Shown piece by piece: positions 9,308-19,155 of a stretch of 64,000 nt of DNA. Source of the DNA: Paracoccaceae bacterium (GTDB lineage Bacteria > Pseudomonadota > Alphaproteobacteria > Rhodobacterales > Rhodobacteraceae); NCBI GenBank assembly GCA_033344815.1, contig JAWPMR010000001.1, positions 1,164,136-1,228,135 on the forward strand, written 5' to 3'. Position 1 is the first letter of the stretch. Every line of letters starts with the position of its first letter. The position numbers and the translations under genes are program-made. The notes under the pieces are model-generated. The model was not told where the DNA came from. It saw only the letters and a program-made list of their open reading frames with translations, and searched no databases.

Positions 9308-10060
9308 ATGTCGCTGAAAGGCAAACACGCGCTGGTCACAGGCGGTGGTACGGGGATCGGACTCGCGATTGCTAAGGATCTGGCCGCGCTCGGATGTACC
9401 GTGACCATAACAGGTCGGCGCCAAGACGTGCTGGATAGCGTGGCCAGTGATCGGATTTTTGGCATGACAATGGATGTACGTGATGAGGCAAGCGTTGTGA
9501 CCAGCATCGCGGCAGCGGTCGATGCCCACGGGCCGATTCAGATTTGCATCGCAAATGCCGGCATCGCGGAAGGGCGCGCAGTGCATAAAACCGACATGGA
9601 ATTCTGGCGCAATATGATGTCGACCAATCTGGATGGTGCTTTTCTGACCATCCGCGAAGCATTGAAATCCATGCGCCAGACGGATTGGGGCCGTGTTATC
9701 GCTGTGTCATCCATCGCAGGATTGCGTGGTTTGCAAGGTGCGGCCTGCTACTCCGCGTCCAAGCACGGCATGATCGGGCTCATCAGGGCTTTGAGCGAAG
9801 ACTATCTGGGCAAGTCCATCACTTTTAACGCACTCTGCCCTGCATATGTTGACACTGCAATTGTGGAGCGCAACACAAGCTCGATTTCGGCCCGCGCGGG
9901 CATTGACGCGGAAAAAGCAAAGGCGATCATGGTATCCGCCAACCGGCACAATCGTTTAATTGCGCCTGAAGAAGTCTCTGCCGCGGCGGTTTGGCTTGTC
10001 TCCAAAGGGTCTGAAAGCATCAACGGACAATCCATAGAAATTGCAGGTGGGCAAATGTAG
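9308..10060 (+). CDS. short-chain dehydrogenase/reductase
   Basis: 250-residue NAD(P)-dependent oxidoreductase of the classical SDR family. It has the cofactor motif GGGTGIGLA near residues 12-20, NAG in the IANAG segment near 87, the catalytic YSASK with an upstream serine (SSIAG), and an SDR C-terminus with INGQSIEIAGG. ATG 9308 follows a GGAGG ribosome site; the frame is open further upstream but without support. The pattern resembles 3-hydroxybutyrate/3-oxoacyl reductase-like SDRs, though the substrate cannot be assigned. It is a single gene, with the IS element just upstream and a REP-like palindrome 12 bp past its stop. Confidence 0.85.
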   Translation: MSLKGKHALVTGGGTGIGLAIAKDLAALGCTVTITGRRQDVLDSVASDRIFGMTMDVRDEASVVTSIAAAVDAHGPIQICIANAGIAEGRAVHKTDMEFWRNMMSTNLDGAFLTIREALKSMRQTDWGRVIAVSSIAGLRGLQGAACYSASKHGMIGLIRALSEDYLGKSITFNALCPAYVDTAIVERNTSSISARAGIDAEKAKAIMVSANRHNRLIAPEEVSAAAVWLVSKGSESINGQSIEIAGGQM

Positions 10061-10071
10061 CCGATCAAAAG

Positions 10072-10130
10072 GGTGGCCTGAAAGCCCACCCTACGGCGCG
10101 AACACAGGTAGGGTGGGCTTTCAGGCCACC
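10072..10130. repeat. perfect 23-bp inverted repeat, REP-like
   Basis: Arms 10072-10094 and 10108-10130 are perfectly complementary over 23 bp around a 13-nt loop. The right arm begins GTAGGGTGGGC, a sequence typical of dispersed REP-type palindromes in Proteobacteria. It lies 12 bp after the SDR stop and 43 bp before the RAYT-like gene. There is no T-run, so it is not a standard terminator, though it could stabilise the SDR transcript. Confidence 0.85.
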
Positions 10131-10173
10131 GTTGTTCAACATCCATTAACCACGGCTGCGCTACCATAAGGCT

Positions 10174-10719
10174 ATGTCGAACTACATCCGATCCAAAACG
10201 CCGGGCGCGACCTACTTCTTCACGGCATGTCTTGCTGATCGCAAAAGTACTTTGCTGACCGATCGGGTCGACTTGCTTCGCACGGCGACCCGCCTGACGC
10301 TGCAAAGATATCCCTTCTCCATCGACGCGATTATCATTTTACCAGCAAGCATTCAGACGATTTGGACGCTGCCCGAGGGAGATGCCGATTACAGCACAAG
10401 ATGGAGTTTTCTGAAAAGCACCTTTTCCAGAGCGCTTCCTGCATCGCAGACCCGAACTGCCGTGCAAACATGCAGAAAAGAAAAGGGGATTTGGCAGAGG
10501 CGCTTTTGGGAGCATCGGATCAGGTCTGCGCGGGATTTGGCTTTGTACCGTAACCTCATTCACACCGCGCCGGTTCAGGCAGGTTTGGTTGACGCGCCGT
10601 CGGATTGGGCATGGACGTCGCTACATCGCGAATTGTTGGCGTCACATCGGACAGCGAACCCGCTAGTTCCGAGACGCCTCAGTGCACTAAAACAGAATGT
10701 CAAAAATCCGGCGGTCTAA
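10174..10719 (+). CDS. REP-associated tyrosine transposase (RAYT) homolog lacking catalytic residues
   Basis: 181 residues with a clear RAYT/Y1-transposase scaffold: MSNY-RS-TPGATYFFT at the N-terminus, PEGDADYSTRW and IWQRRFWEHRIR in the middle. RAYTs cut REP hairpins with an HUH motif and a tyrosine. Here the usual PDHLH is PASIQ, so both histidines are Ser59 and Gln61. The usual YIHxNPVK is LIHTAPVQ, with Leu128 in place of tyrosine. The frame is intact throughout and sits beside a perfect REP-like palindrome. It is therefore either a domesticated protein or a very early pseudogene. Convergent with the amidotransferase gene, 12 bp apart. Confidence 0.85.
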   Translation: MSNYIRSKTPGATYFFTACLADRKSTLLTDRVDLLRTATRLTLQRYPFSIDAIIILPASIQTIWTLPEGDADYSTRWSFLKSTFSRALPASQTRTAVQTCRKEKGIWQRRFWEHRIRSARDLALYRNLIHTAPVQAGLVDAPSDWAWTSLHRELLASHRTANPLVPRRLSALKQNVKNPAV

Positions 10720-10731
10720 AAGGCGCGGTTG

Positions 10732-11508
10732 TTATGCAACCTGTGTGACAGGAAGCGTTTGTCCTTTGGACCACGCACGCGCCGCCTCGCCAAAAGCTGC
10801 AAAAAGAGGCTTGGACACGGGATCCCGGGCCGCAGCATACTCCGGATGCCACTGAACAGACAGGGTGAACCCCGGCGCTCCGTCTATGTAAATCGCTTCA
10901 GGGGTTCCATCTGGTGCCACACCATCCACAATGACTCGCGCGCCAGAGGATTTGATCCCCTGTCCGTGCAGCGTATTGGTCATCACCTCGCGCGCGCCCG
11001 TCAATTTGTGAAACACGCCATTGTCGGTAAAGGAGACCGTGTGGCGATGTTCGAATTTCTCTTCCAACGTACCATCCGGCGGCATTCGGTGGTTCATCCG
11101 GCCCGGCAAATCTCTGATCTCGGGATAGAGCGACCCACCCATCGCGACATTCACTTCTTGAAAACCACGGCAAATTCCCAAAAACGGTTGGCCTCGCTCC
11201 ACACATGCGCGTACCAGAGGCAGAGCGATGGCATCGCGCGCGCGGTCAAATTGACCGTGAGCGTCCGTCGCCGCCTCTCCATATTCCTCTGGATGAACAT
11301 TTGGACGCCCACCTGTAAACAAAAAACCGTCACAGGTGGTAAGCAATTCTTCAACTGACACATAGTCCGGATTCGTCGGTATCATTATTGGCAAACACTC
11401 TGAAACGTCGGCAATCGCTTCGGAGTTCATTGTGCCACCGGCATGCACGGGGTATTCATCGTTCAACAAATAGTGGTTGCATATTATACCAACAACGGGC
11501 CGCGCCAT
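10732..11508 (-). CDS. class-I glutamine amidotransferase, PuuD-like (peptidase C26)
   Basis: 258 residues. Gamma-glutamyl-gamma-aminobutyrate hydrolase/GATase1-like family. The nucleophile elbow GICRGFQEVNVAMGG and the SVQWHPEYA histidine-glutamate motif supply a Cys-His-Glu triad. The family hydrolyses gamma-glutamyl amides such as gamma-glutamyl-GABA in polyamine use, but no puu genes are adjacent, so the substrate is open. ATG 11508 has a GAGGGA site about six bases upstream and was preferred over an in-frame start at 11523. Confidence 0.85.
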   Translation of the reverse strand: MARPVVGIICNHYLLNDEYPVHAGGTMNSEAIADVSECLPIMIPTNPDYVSVEELLTTCDGFLFTGGRPNVHPEEYGEAATDAHGQFDRARDAIALPLVRACVERGQPFLGICRGFQEVNVAMGGSLYPEIRDLPGRMNHRMPPDGTLEEKFEHRHTVSFTDNGVFHKLTGAREVMTNTLHGQGIKSSGARVIVDGVAPDGTPEAIYIDGAPGFTLSVQWHPEYAAARDPVSKPLFAAFGEAARAWSKGQTLPVTQVA

Positions 11509-11623
11509 CTGTGTCCCTCTCAACCATCTTTTGTATCTCTATAACATGCACTCAATGGGTTAACAGCCCATGACCGCGCAGACGTCTGTGCGCAGACGCT
11601 CATTGCCTTCCAGTGCCCAGATT

Positions 11624-12049
11624 TTAGGCCTCAGCCACAAGTCCCGCAGCATCGATCCCCGCAAGCCCAGCAATGACGTCATTGTCCGACGTGTCACCAG
11701 TAATTCCCACCGCGCCAATCACCGCACCCTTTTTGTCGCGCAACAGGATGCCGCCTGGGACTGGTACCAGTTTACCGTCAAAGGCGGCGTTCACCGCGTT
11801 GATAAAATAGGCCTGGCTTTCTGCCCGCGCCATTTGGGCGGAACTGGGAATGCCCAACATGACGGCGCCATAGGCTTTGCCATGTGCTACAGCAAAGCGG
11901 CCAGGGGATGCCCCGTCTTCGCGTTCGAAAGCCTGCACGTGCCCACCTGCATCCAACACAACGACGGATAGCGGCTTCAATTCCAATTCGCGTCCTTTTG
12001 CGAGGGTTTTGCGGATGATCGTGCGGGCTTTGTTCAGTGAAATTGTCAT
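11624..12049 (-). CDS. GlcG/HbpS family protein (DUF336)
   Basis: 141 residues matching the GlcG/HbpS fold throughout: LSVVVLDAGGHVQAFERED, SPGRFAVAHGKAYGAV, and GGILLRDKKGAVIGAVGITG. Members bind haem or cobalamin-like ligands, or are encoded in glycolate operons without a defined reaction. It lies 57 bp downstream of malate synthase G on the same strand, the classical glcB-glcG association, so a role linked to glycolate/glyoxylate use is likely. Confidence 0.85.
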   Translation of the reverse strand: MTISLNKARTIIRKTLAKGRELELKPLSVVVLDAGGHVQAFEREDGASPGRFAVAHGKAYGAVMLGIPSSAQMARAESQAYFINAVNAAFDGKLVPVPGGILLRDKKGAVIGAVGITGDTSDNDVIAGLAGIDAAGLVAEA

Positions 12050-12106
12050 GTTTCGTCCCTATCGTTGATGCGCCATTTGGTGTTTGCAAATTCGCTGTTT
12101 GAGCGG

Positions 12107-14248
12107 TCACCGGGCCGCTTTAAGTTCCAATCGCCGCGCGTGCAAAACCGGCTCTGTATACCCCGAAGGCTGTGTGCGTCCCTTGAAAACAAGGTCGCAG
12201 GCCGCCTGAAACGCAATCCCGTCATATCCCGGTGCCATAGGCTGATAAAGCGGATCGCCCGCGTTCTGACCATCCACCACTTCGGCCATTTTACGCATAG
12301 CCTGCATGACGGCCTGCCCGTCCACCACACCGTGATGCAGCCAGTTGGCGATGTGTTGCGCGGAAATGCGGCACGTGGCGCGATCTTCCATCAGGCCGAC
12401 GTTATTCATGTCGAGCACTTTGGAACATCCAACGCCCTGATCCACCCATCGCACAACATACCCCAGAATCCCCTGCGCGTTATTTTCGACTTCACGCTGT
12501 TTCTGTGCGTCGGTCCACTTTTGGTATTCTGCCAGCGGAATATTCAGCACCGTATCGACATATGCGCGTCGCCCGCCTTTCTTGAGTTTCGCCTGCACAT
12601 CAAACACGTTGATCTTGTGGTAATGCAGCGCGTGCAGGGTGGCCGCGGTCGGACTTGGCACCCAAGCACAATTCGCACCCGATTTGGGGTGTTCGATTTT
12701 TTGTTCCAGCATGGCGGCCATCAGATCCGGCATGGCCCACATGCCTTTGCCGATCTGCGCGCGTCCCGACAACCCACATTCGAGCCCGATGTCCACGTTC
12801 TGATTCTCATATGCACCGATCCAGGTTTTGCGTTTGATGAAGTCTTTACGACTGAACGGTCCGGCTTCCATTGATGTGTGGATCTCATCGCCCGTGCGGT
12901 CCAGAAACCCTGTGTTGATGAAGGCCACGCGCGATTTCGCCGCCCGGATGCATTCCTTGAGATTAACCGATGTGCGGCGCTCTTCATCCATGATGCCCAA
13001 TTTTACAGTATACTGCGGCAGGCCCAGAATATCCTCGACGCGACCGAAAATGCGATCAGCAAAGGCAACTTCTTCCGGCCCGTGCATCTTGGGTTTTACA
13101 ACGTAAACCGATCCGGTCAGCGAATTGCCGCCATCCCGGGAAAGGTCATGCATCGCGATCAACGTAGTGATCATCGCATCCATCACACCTTCAAAAACCT
13201 CATTGCCGTCCTTATCGCGGATCGCCGGATTGGTCATCAGATGGCCAACATTGCGCACAAGCATCAGCGCGCGCCCTTTCAAGGTCACTTTCATCCCATC
13301 CGGGCCTGTGTACGCGCGGTCGGGATTGAGCGCACGCGTGATCTGCTTGCCAGCCTTTTCGAAACTGTCCTGCAGATCGCCTTTCATCAAACCGAGCCAA
13401 TTGGCATAAGCGACAACTTTGTCCTCAGCATCCACGCAGGCCACGGAATCCTCGCAGTCCATAATGGCAGAGATGGCGCTCTCCATCCGAACATCGGCCA
13501 GCCCGGCCTGATCCCGGCTGCCAATGGGATGCGTCCGGTCAAAAACCAGTTCCACATGCAACCCATTGTTGCACAAAACAATGCGCTCCGGCGCTTTCGG
13601 GTGACCCGTGTAGCCAACGAATTTTGCAGGATCGATCAGAGGCTGGTCATCCATCAGCAATGCGCCATTGTGCACATAATAACGCCGTGTGTCGGCATGG
13701 CTGGTTTTCACAATGGGGAAGGCTTCGTCCAGAAACACCCGCGCACGTGCGACGACCCGCGCACCACGACCCTGATCATACCCTCCCTTGGGCGGCGCGC
13801 TGCCCATCACGTCCGTGCCATAAAATCCGTCATAAAGGCTGCCCCAGCGCGCATTTGCCGCGTTCAACGCGTATCGCGCATTGGTAATCGGAACCACCAG
13901 CTGCGGGCCCGGCACCCGGGCGATTTCGTCATCCACGTTAGCGGTATCAATCTCAAATGCCTCCCCCTCGGGCACCAGATAGCCGATCTCGCGCAAGAAC
14001 GCGCAATAAGCTTCATGATCATGGGGGTGGCACCGGCGTTCGACGTGCCATGCGTCTATCTGCGCCTGAATGTCTTCACGCTGTTGCAACAAGGCGCGGT
14101 TTTCGGGTGCTGCATCGTTCACCAAAGCCGAGAAACCTGACCAGAACGTCGCGGGGTCGACCCCGGTGCCGTGCAAGGCCTCATTCTCAATGAAGTGCGC
14201 CAGGTTGTCCGCGACCTGAATATCATTTTTCTGAATAAACTCAGCCAT
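12107..14248 (-). CDS. glcB: malate synthase G
   Basis: 713 residues, close to the ~720 of malate synthase G. It condenses glyoxylate with acetyl-CoA to malate. The acidic catalytic/metal segment [16 protein letters not shown], the [20 protein letters not shown] block and the [10 protein letters not shown] segment are all characteristic. The long G-isoform insertion after the N-terminus is present. Expected to be cytosolic and induced on C2 substrates. It is followed by glcG in the same direction. No isocitrate lyase gene is in the window. Confidence 0.96.
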   Translation of the reverse strand: MAEFIQKNDIQVADNLAHFIENEALHGTGVDPATFWSGFSALVNDAAPENRALLQQREDIQAQIDAWHVERRCHPHDHEAYCAFLREIGYLVPEGEAFEIDTANVDDEIARVPGPQLVVPITNARYALNAANARWGSLYDGFYGTDVMGSAPPKGGYDQGRGARVVARARVFLDEAFPIVKTSHADTRRYYVHNGALLMDDQPLIDPAKFVGYTGHPKAPERIVLCNNGLHVELVFDRTHPIGSRDQAGLADVRMESAISAIMDCEDSVACVDAEDKVVAYANWLGLMKGDLQDSFEKAGKQITRALNPDRAYTGPDGMKVTLKGRALMLVRNVGHLMTNPAIRDKDGNEVFEGVMDAMITTLIAMHDLSRDGGNSLTGSVYVVKPKMHGPEEVAFADRIFGRVEDILGLPQYTVKLGIMDEERRTSVNLKECIRAAKSRVAFINTGFLDRTGDEIHTSMEAGPFSRKDFIKRKTWIGAYENQNVDIGLECGLSGRAQIGKGMWAMPDLMAAMLEQKIEHPKSGANCAWVPSPTAATLHALHYHKINVFDVQAKLKKGGRRAYVDTVLNIPLAEYQKWTDAQKQREVENNAQGILGYVVRWVDQGVGCSKVLDMNNVGLMEDRATCRISAQHIANWLHHGVVDGQAVMQAMRKMAEVVDGQNAGDPLYQPMAPGYDGIAFQAACDLVFKGRTQPSGYTEPVLHARRLELKAAR

Positions 14249-14501
14249 GCGGAATACCCCTTCTCTGCAACGCCATGATTTGCGAAGCAGGTGTAAGAAG
14301 TTTGTTTCCGATAGGCAACAAGCTGCGGGCGAACTATCCGATCAAATCCGATGCGGAACCGGATCGTCGCGCGCGGCGGCATCTTTCAGAGCAGTATTTC
14401 ACCTCATCCCAGACCTTTTCCCATTTCTTGCGCCAAGCAAAGGGCCGCCCGCAGTGGACGCAGGTCTTTTGTGGCAGGTCGCGTTTGCGGCGCATCCGCG
14501 T

Positions 14502-14672
14502 TCAAATCAAGTGCGGGAGAGAGGCAATAGCGACATCCTCTGCGCCAGAATTCATCAGGAACGCCACGACCGCTGATGCGATCAGCGCAAGAAAAACACC
14601 CAGCCAGACACCCCAGAGGACCGGACGGTGTTTGCGTTTTTGAGTTGCAAGATTCGTGTCAGGTGCGGACAT
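14502..14672 (-). CDS. small single-span membrane protein
   Basis: 56 residues: a hydrophilic, basic N-terminus (about 22 residues), one hydrophobic helix (GVWLGVFLALIASAVVAFLM), and a short tail. ATG 14672 is preceded by AAGGAGAGCCC, a strong ribosome site, which is the main support for its being real. It lies between the divergent glcB and pepN genes. I do not recognise a family. Confidence 0.55.
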   Translation of the reverse strand: MSAPDTNLATQKRKHRPVLWGVWLGVFLALIASAVVAFLMNSGAEDVAIASLPHLI

Positions 14673-14774
14673 GGGCTCTCCTTTGCGTTGTGTTGCCAAG
14701 CCGACTTGCGGCTAGGCTCTAGTGCACCTAACGTCTGAACAGTCTGATCCGTTCCAAACAAGATGTAGGTGAGT

Positions 14775-17330
14775 ATGCGCGACGCCGCCCCCAAAACCAT
14801 ATACCTGAGCGATTACAAGCCTTTTGGGTACAAAATTGAGACAGTCGAACTGACCTTCGATCTGCACCCGAACGCCACGCGGGTCAAAAGCCGCATTGCT
14901 TTTGTGCCTGTGGCAGGTGCCGATGACACGTTCTTTTTGCATGGGGAACAGTTGAAACTGATTTCCGCGCGTATTGATGGTGCGACTGTGACACCAGAGG
15001 TGACTGAGCAAGGGCTGACATGCCAGGTGCCAAAGGTGCCATTTCTCTGGGAAGCAGAGGTCGAGATTGACCCTGCCAACAACACCGCCCTCGAAGGGCT
15101 TTATATGTCAAACGGCATGTATTGTACGCAATGCGAGGCCGAAGGATTTCGCAAAATCACCTTTTATCCGGATCGCCCGGACGTGATGAGCGTCTTTACG
15201 GTGCGCATCAATGGCCCACTTCCGGTTTTACTGTCAAATGGCAATCCCGTATCGCAAAAGGACGGCTTTGCAGAATGGCATGATCCATGGCCGAAACCGG
15301 CCTACCTCTTTGCCTTGGTGGCAGGCGATCTTATCGCCCATCCGGGAGATTTCACCACAAAATCCGGGCGCAAGGTGGATTTGAACCTCTATGTACGGCC
15401 GGGCGATGAGGGTAAATGCGCTTTTGGGATGCAGGCGCTGAAGGATTCCATGAAATGGGATGAAGACGTCTATGGGCGGGAATACGACCTTGATATCTTC
15501 AACATCGTCGCCGTGGATGATTTCAACATGGGGGCCATGGAAAACAAGGGATTGAACGTCTTTAATTCCTCTGCCGTGCTGGCCTCGCCGGAAACCTCCA
15601 CAGACATGAATTTTCAACGCGTCGAGGCGATCATCGCCCATGAGTATTTCCACAACTGGACGGGTAATCGGATCACCTGCCGGGACTGGTTTCAACTCTG
15701 CCTCAAAGAAGGGCTGACCGTCTACCGCGACAGCCAGTTCACTTCTGATATGCGCTCGGCTGCTGTCAAACGCATTGGGGATGTGATTGACCTGCGCGGG
15801 CGCCAGTTCGCTGAGGACCAAGGCCCCCTTTCCCACCCGGTACGCCCTGAAAGCTTTCAGGAAATCAACAACTTCTACACCGCAACAGTGTACGAGAAAG
15901 GCGCTGAAGTCATTGGCATGCTGCGCCAGTTGGTCGGTGCGGAAGCCTATTCAAAAGCGCTGGATCTCTATTTTGATCGCCATGACGGTCAGGCCTGCAC
16001 AATTGAGGATTGGTTGCAGGTATTCGAAGACGCGACCGGGCGTGACCTTGGTCAGTTCAAGCGGTGGTACAGTCAGGCCGGAACGCCTCGCGTGACGGTA
16101 AAAGATCATTGGAGCGATGGGACCTACACGCTCACATTCACGCAAGACCTGAAACCATCCGCCACGACGCCGGACCCACAGCCGCAAGTCATCCCCATTG
16201 TCACAGGGTTGTTGTCGCCTGCGGGCGCGGAAATCGTACCGAGCCAGGTGCTGGAATTGAACGAAGCCTCTCAGTCTTTTACCTTTGAGGGTCTTTTCGA
16301 ACGCCCCGTCCCTTCGGTTTTGCGTGGTTTTTCGGCGCCTGTCGTTCTGGAAAAACACCTGTCTCAAGATCATTCGGCCTTTCTCCTCGCGCATGATACT
16401 GACCCCTTTAACCGCTGGGAGGCCGGACGCGGCCTGGCGCGCGCTAGTCTGCTTGACATGATCCGCACGGGGGCAGACCCGGATACCGCATATCTTGACG
16501 GGCTCAAAACGGTCCTGAGTGACAGGACGCTGGATGCTTCCTATCGCGCCCTGATGCTGGGCCTGCCGAGCCAGTCGGACCTTGCAACGGCGCTCCATGA
16601 TGCAGGCGACACGCCGGACCCGGATGCCATTTGGGCGGCCTGCGAAACCATGGCGCGGGCGCAGGCCGGGCATTTTCACGACCTCTTGCCGGATCTGTTT
16701 AATGAAAATCAGGTCTCTCAGGCCTATCAACCCGATGCAGATCAATCCGGACGCCGCAGCCTTGCCAATGCAGCGCTGAGCCTATTGTGTCTTAGGGATG
16801 GCCCTGCCCGTGCGGAAAAACAGTTCCAAGATGCTGATAACATGACCCAACAACTCGCAGCGCTCGCCGTTCTCTTGCGTATAGATACAGGGCAAAAAGA
16901 GCTGCAGTCTTTCGAAACGCAATGGAAGTCGGATCGGCTGGTCATGGACAAATGGTTTGGTTTGCAAGTGATGCAAGCACGGCCTGAAAAAGTGGCGAAG
17001 AGTGCTGAAAACCTGACCCGCCATCCGGATTTTACTTGGAAGAATCCAAATCGGTTTCGGTCCGTCTTTGGATCGCTGGCAACGCATCACGCTGGTTTTC
17101 ACGCTGCGGATGGTGCCGGATACAAGTTGCTGGCGGATTGGTTGATCCGGCTTGATCCGGTCAACCCGCAGACAACCGCCCGGATGTGTGCCGCTTTCCA
17201 GACATGGCGCCGGTATGATGCGGATCGCCAGATACACGCGGCGACCGCGCTTGACCGTATTCTGGCCGTGCCGGAGTTGTCGCGCGACACGAGCGAAATG
17301 ATTGAACGGATCAGAGGAGATCGCACATGA
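14775..17330 (+). CDS. pepN: aminopeptidase N (M1 family)
   Basis: 851 residues, the length of proteobacterial PepN. The substrate-binding GAMEN motif is at residues 253-257 and the zinc site HEYFH starts at His289, with the third ligand in KEGLTVYRD. The N-terminal beta domain and the long C-terminal helical domain are both complete. It removes N-terminal amino acids from peptides in the cytoplasm. ATG 14775 is used; a GTG two codons earlier is the alternative. The stop overlaps the ATG of the next SDR gene (17327-17330). Confidence 0.96.
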   Translation: MRDAAPKTIYLSDYKPFGYKIETVELTFDLHPNATRVKSRIAFVPVAGADDTFFLHGEQLKLISARIDGATVTPEVTEQGLTCQVPKVPFLWEAEVEIDPANNTALEGLYMSNGMYCTQCEAEGFRKITFYPDRPDVMSVFTVRINGPLPVLLSNGNPVSQKDGFAEWHDPWPKPAYLFALVAGDLIAHPGDFTTKSGRKVDLNLYVRPGDEGKCAFGMQALKDSMKWDEDVYGREYDLDIFNIVAVDDFNMGAMENKGLNVFNSSAVLASPETSTDMNFQRVEAIIAHEYFHNWTGNRITCRDWFQLCLKEGLTVYRDSQFTSDMRSAAVKRIGDVIDLRGRQFAEDQGPLSHPVRPESFQEINNFYTATVYEKGAEVIGMLRQLVGAEAYSKALDLYFDRHDGQACTIEDWLQVFEDATGRDLGQFKRWYSQAGTPRVTVKDHWSDGTYTLTFTQDLKPSATTPDPQPQVIPIVTGLLSPAGAEIVPSQVLELNEASQSFTFEGLFERPVPSVLRGFSAPVVLEKHLSQDHSAFLLAHDTDPFNRWEAGRGLARASLLDMIRTGADPDTAYLDGLKTVLSDRTLDASYRALMLGLPSQSDLATALHDAGDTPDPDAIWAACETMARAQAGHFHDLLPDLFNENQVSQAYQPDADQSGRRSLANAALSLLCLRDGPARAEKQFQDADNMTQQLAALAVLLRIDTGQKELQSFETQWKSDRLVMDKWFGLQVMQARPEKVAKSAENLTRHPDFTWKNPNRFRSVFGSLATHHAGFHAADGAGYKLLADWLIRLDPVNPQTTARMCAAFQTWRRYDADRQIHAATALDRILAVPELSRDTSEMIERIRGDRT

Positions 17331-18067
17331 AACCTGTCTTGTTGATTACAGGCGGCTCTGCAGGTATCGGCGCGGCCTGTGCCCGCCTTGCCGCAACACG
17401 TGGCTTTGATCTGGCACTGAATTTTCGTACCGACGTCGCAGGCGCAGAAGCGGTTGCAGCGGAGTGCCGAAACGCCGGAGCCAAAACCGTCCTTTGCCCG
17501 GGAGATGTGGCGGACCCGGATGCAATCGAAAGGATGTTTGGACAGGTCGATACAGAATTCGGCCGGATTGACGCATTGATCAATAACGCCGGTGTTGTGG
17601 ACACGACTGCAAAGGTGACAGACCTCGATCACGCACGTTTGCGGCGGATGTTCGATATCAACGTGATTGGCTCAATTCTGGTGGCAAAAGAGGCGATCAT
17701 CAGGATGCAGGCCCAGGGCGCGGGCGGAGTCATCGTAAATATCTCCTCCGCCGCTGCGCGCCTTGGATCGGGCAACCAATATGTGGATTACGCCGCCTCT
17801 AAGGCCGCAATCGACTGCTTTACCAAAGGCCTGTCTGATGAGGTTGCTGCGGATAATATCCGCGTTATGGCCGTTCGCCCAGGTCTGATTGAAACGGAGC
17901 TACACGCCAAAGGGGGTGAGCCCGGACGCGCCGACCGTCTTGCCCATATGGTGCCAATGAAACGCAAAGGATCTGCGGAGGAAATTGCGCAGGCGGTGGT
18001 CTGGCTGCTGTCCGACGAGGCGAGTTATGTTACGGGATCGACGCTGGACGTTACCGGTGGCCGCTGA
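17327..18067 (+). CDS. short-chain dehydrogenase/reductase
   Basis: 246-residue SDR with TGGSAGIGAA at residues 8-17, NNAG near 89-92, serine in NISSAAA, YAASK near 158, and the terminal VTGSTLDVTGG. The pattern resembles glucose-1-dehydrogenase/3-oxoacyl-ACP-reductase-like members; the substrate is unknown. It is translationally coupled to pepN by an ATGA overlap and to the next membrane-protein gene by an 11-nt overlap, so the three form one unit. Confidence 0.87.
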   Translation: MKPVLLITGGSAGIGAACARLAATRGFDLALNFRTDVAGAEAVAAECRNAGAKTVLCPGDVADPDAIERMFGQVDTEFGRIDALINNAGVVDTTAKVTDLDHARLRRMFDINVIGSILVAKEAIIRMQAQGAGGVIVNISSAAARLGSGNQYVDYAASKAAIDCFTKGLSDEVAADNIRVMAVRPGLIETELHAKGGEPGRADRLAHMVPMKRKGSAEEIAQAVVWLLSDEASYVTGSTLDVTGGR

Positions 18068-18494
18068 GCGTTTCAGCTACCACCGGCAGGGACGCAATCG
18101 TGCGACGCTTTGGGCCGTGCTTGGCCTTTGGGCCATTCTTATCTTGGCGGTCATCTGGGTCAATGCGGCCCCATGGCTGATGGGGATCATTGCGCTGTTC
18201 ACACTCCCGGCCCTGTGGGATCTATATGCCAATCCTGCAGCGGGCATGGAATTTGACGATCAACAGATCACCTGGTTCAGCGGCAAAAGACATGCTGAAC
18301 TGCCATGGTGCGAGGTGGATCATATGCGGCTGGATACGCGTTTGGATTTTTCCGTGCGCGCGACGGCTGTCCTGACATCAGGTCGCAAGGTCCGTTTGCC
18401 TTATGAGGCAACACCCCCGCATCAGATGCTCGAAAAGGCCTTGCACAGCCGCGAAATCCGAACACAAAGACACCACTTTACGCTTATCGGATGA
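18057..18494 (+). CDS. two-span membrane protein with PH-like cytoplasmic part
   Basis: 145 residues from a GTG at 18057 that overlaps the SDR stop. Two hydrophobic helices (about residues 17-56) are followed by a soluble beta-rich segment (EFDDQQITWFSGKRHAELPW). That segment looks like the bacterial PH-like domains of small membrane proteins. The exact family is not recognised. The frame is open upstream, so the start is inferred from the overlap and the lack of a better codon. It converges with the transglycosylase gene 10 bp away. Confidence 0.6.
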   Translation: MAAERFSYHRQGRNRATLWAVLGLWAILILAVIWVNAAPWLMGIIALFTLPALWDLYANPAAGMEFDDQQITWFSGKRHAELPWCEVDHMRLDTRLDFSVRATAVLTSGRKVRLPYEATPPHQMLEKALHSREIRTQRHHFTLIG

Positions 18495-18504
18495 GCCACA
18501 GGGC

Positions 18505-19155
18505 CTATCTGTTGGTTGGGCGATGCTTTCGCTTTGCGCGCACTGGTTTTGGCGGGGCCTTGCAATAGGGTTGCTCCAACAACCAGGCCGAAATATCTTG
18601 ACGCTTGGTGGAACTGCGCATCGGACCCCAGTCAGCCGCCACACCCCGCCAGTTGTTATCCTTGCCAAAAATCTTGCCGTCTCGCGGCACCGTCACCGCC
18701 ATGATACGAATGGCGCAACTGAGATTGTCCCCGCCGTCCTTGAGCGCCTCGCCGGACCCTGCGCGACACTCATATCCTCGCGCTGTCGCTGGCGCGATCT
18801 GCAAGAGCCCAAACCATTTGCCGCCGCCCCCTACGGCCCAAGGCTGATAAGTGCTCTCGTGCTTTGCCAGGGCAGACATAAAGCCAACCCAGAACGCCTG
18901 GCGCCCGATTTCGTCGGCCTCTTCGTAATAAGGACACCACTGTTCAATATCTTCGGGCACCATGTCGGTAAGGGGTTGGCCATGATTGCGCAGAGCTTCC
19001 AGCGCAGCCTGATTCCAAAGAACATGGTTTGGCATATGGCTCCACCGCATTTGCGGTAGCGGTGCGATCTTTGACGGCGACTGCGCATCAGAGGCCAATA
19101 CGCCGTTAGCCGGCAGATACATCAGACAGGACAACAAAAACAAAAACATCTTCAT
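18505..19155 (-). CDS. lytic transglycosylase-like protein (SLT fold)
   Basis: 216 residues with a signal peptide (KMFLFLLSCLMYLPANGVLA). The core has the catalytic glutamate in ALAKHESTYQP, the GKWFGLLQIAPATARGY motif (GLLQ where most have GLMQ), and a C-terminal part with several cysteines that may form disulfides. Such enzymes cleave peptidoglycan glycan strands in the periplasm. ATG 19155 follows AAAGGCGGG; an upstream in-frame codon at 19173 is less likely. Confidence 0.8.
   Translation of the reverse strand: MKMFLFLLSCLMYLPANGVLASDAQSPSKIAPLPQMRWSHMPNHVLWNQAALEALRNHGQPLTDMVPEDIEQWCPYYEEADEIGRQAFWVGFMSALAKHESTYQPWAVGGGGKWFGLLQIAPATARGYECRAGSGEALKDGGDNLSCAIRIMAVTVPRDGKIFGKDNNWRGVAADWGPMRSSTKRQDISAWLLEQPYCKAPPKPVRAKRKHRPTNR

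Noticed and set aside
10072-10130. REP-like palindrome as a Rho-independent terminator of the SDR gene
   Set aside because: Very long arms and no T-run on either side; the adjacent RAYT-like gene makes a REP origin more likely.
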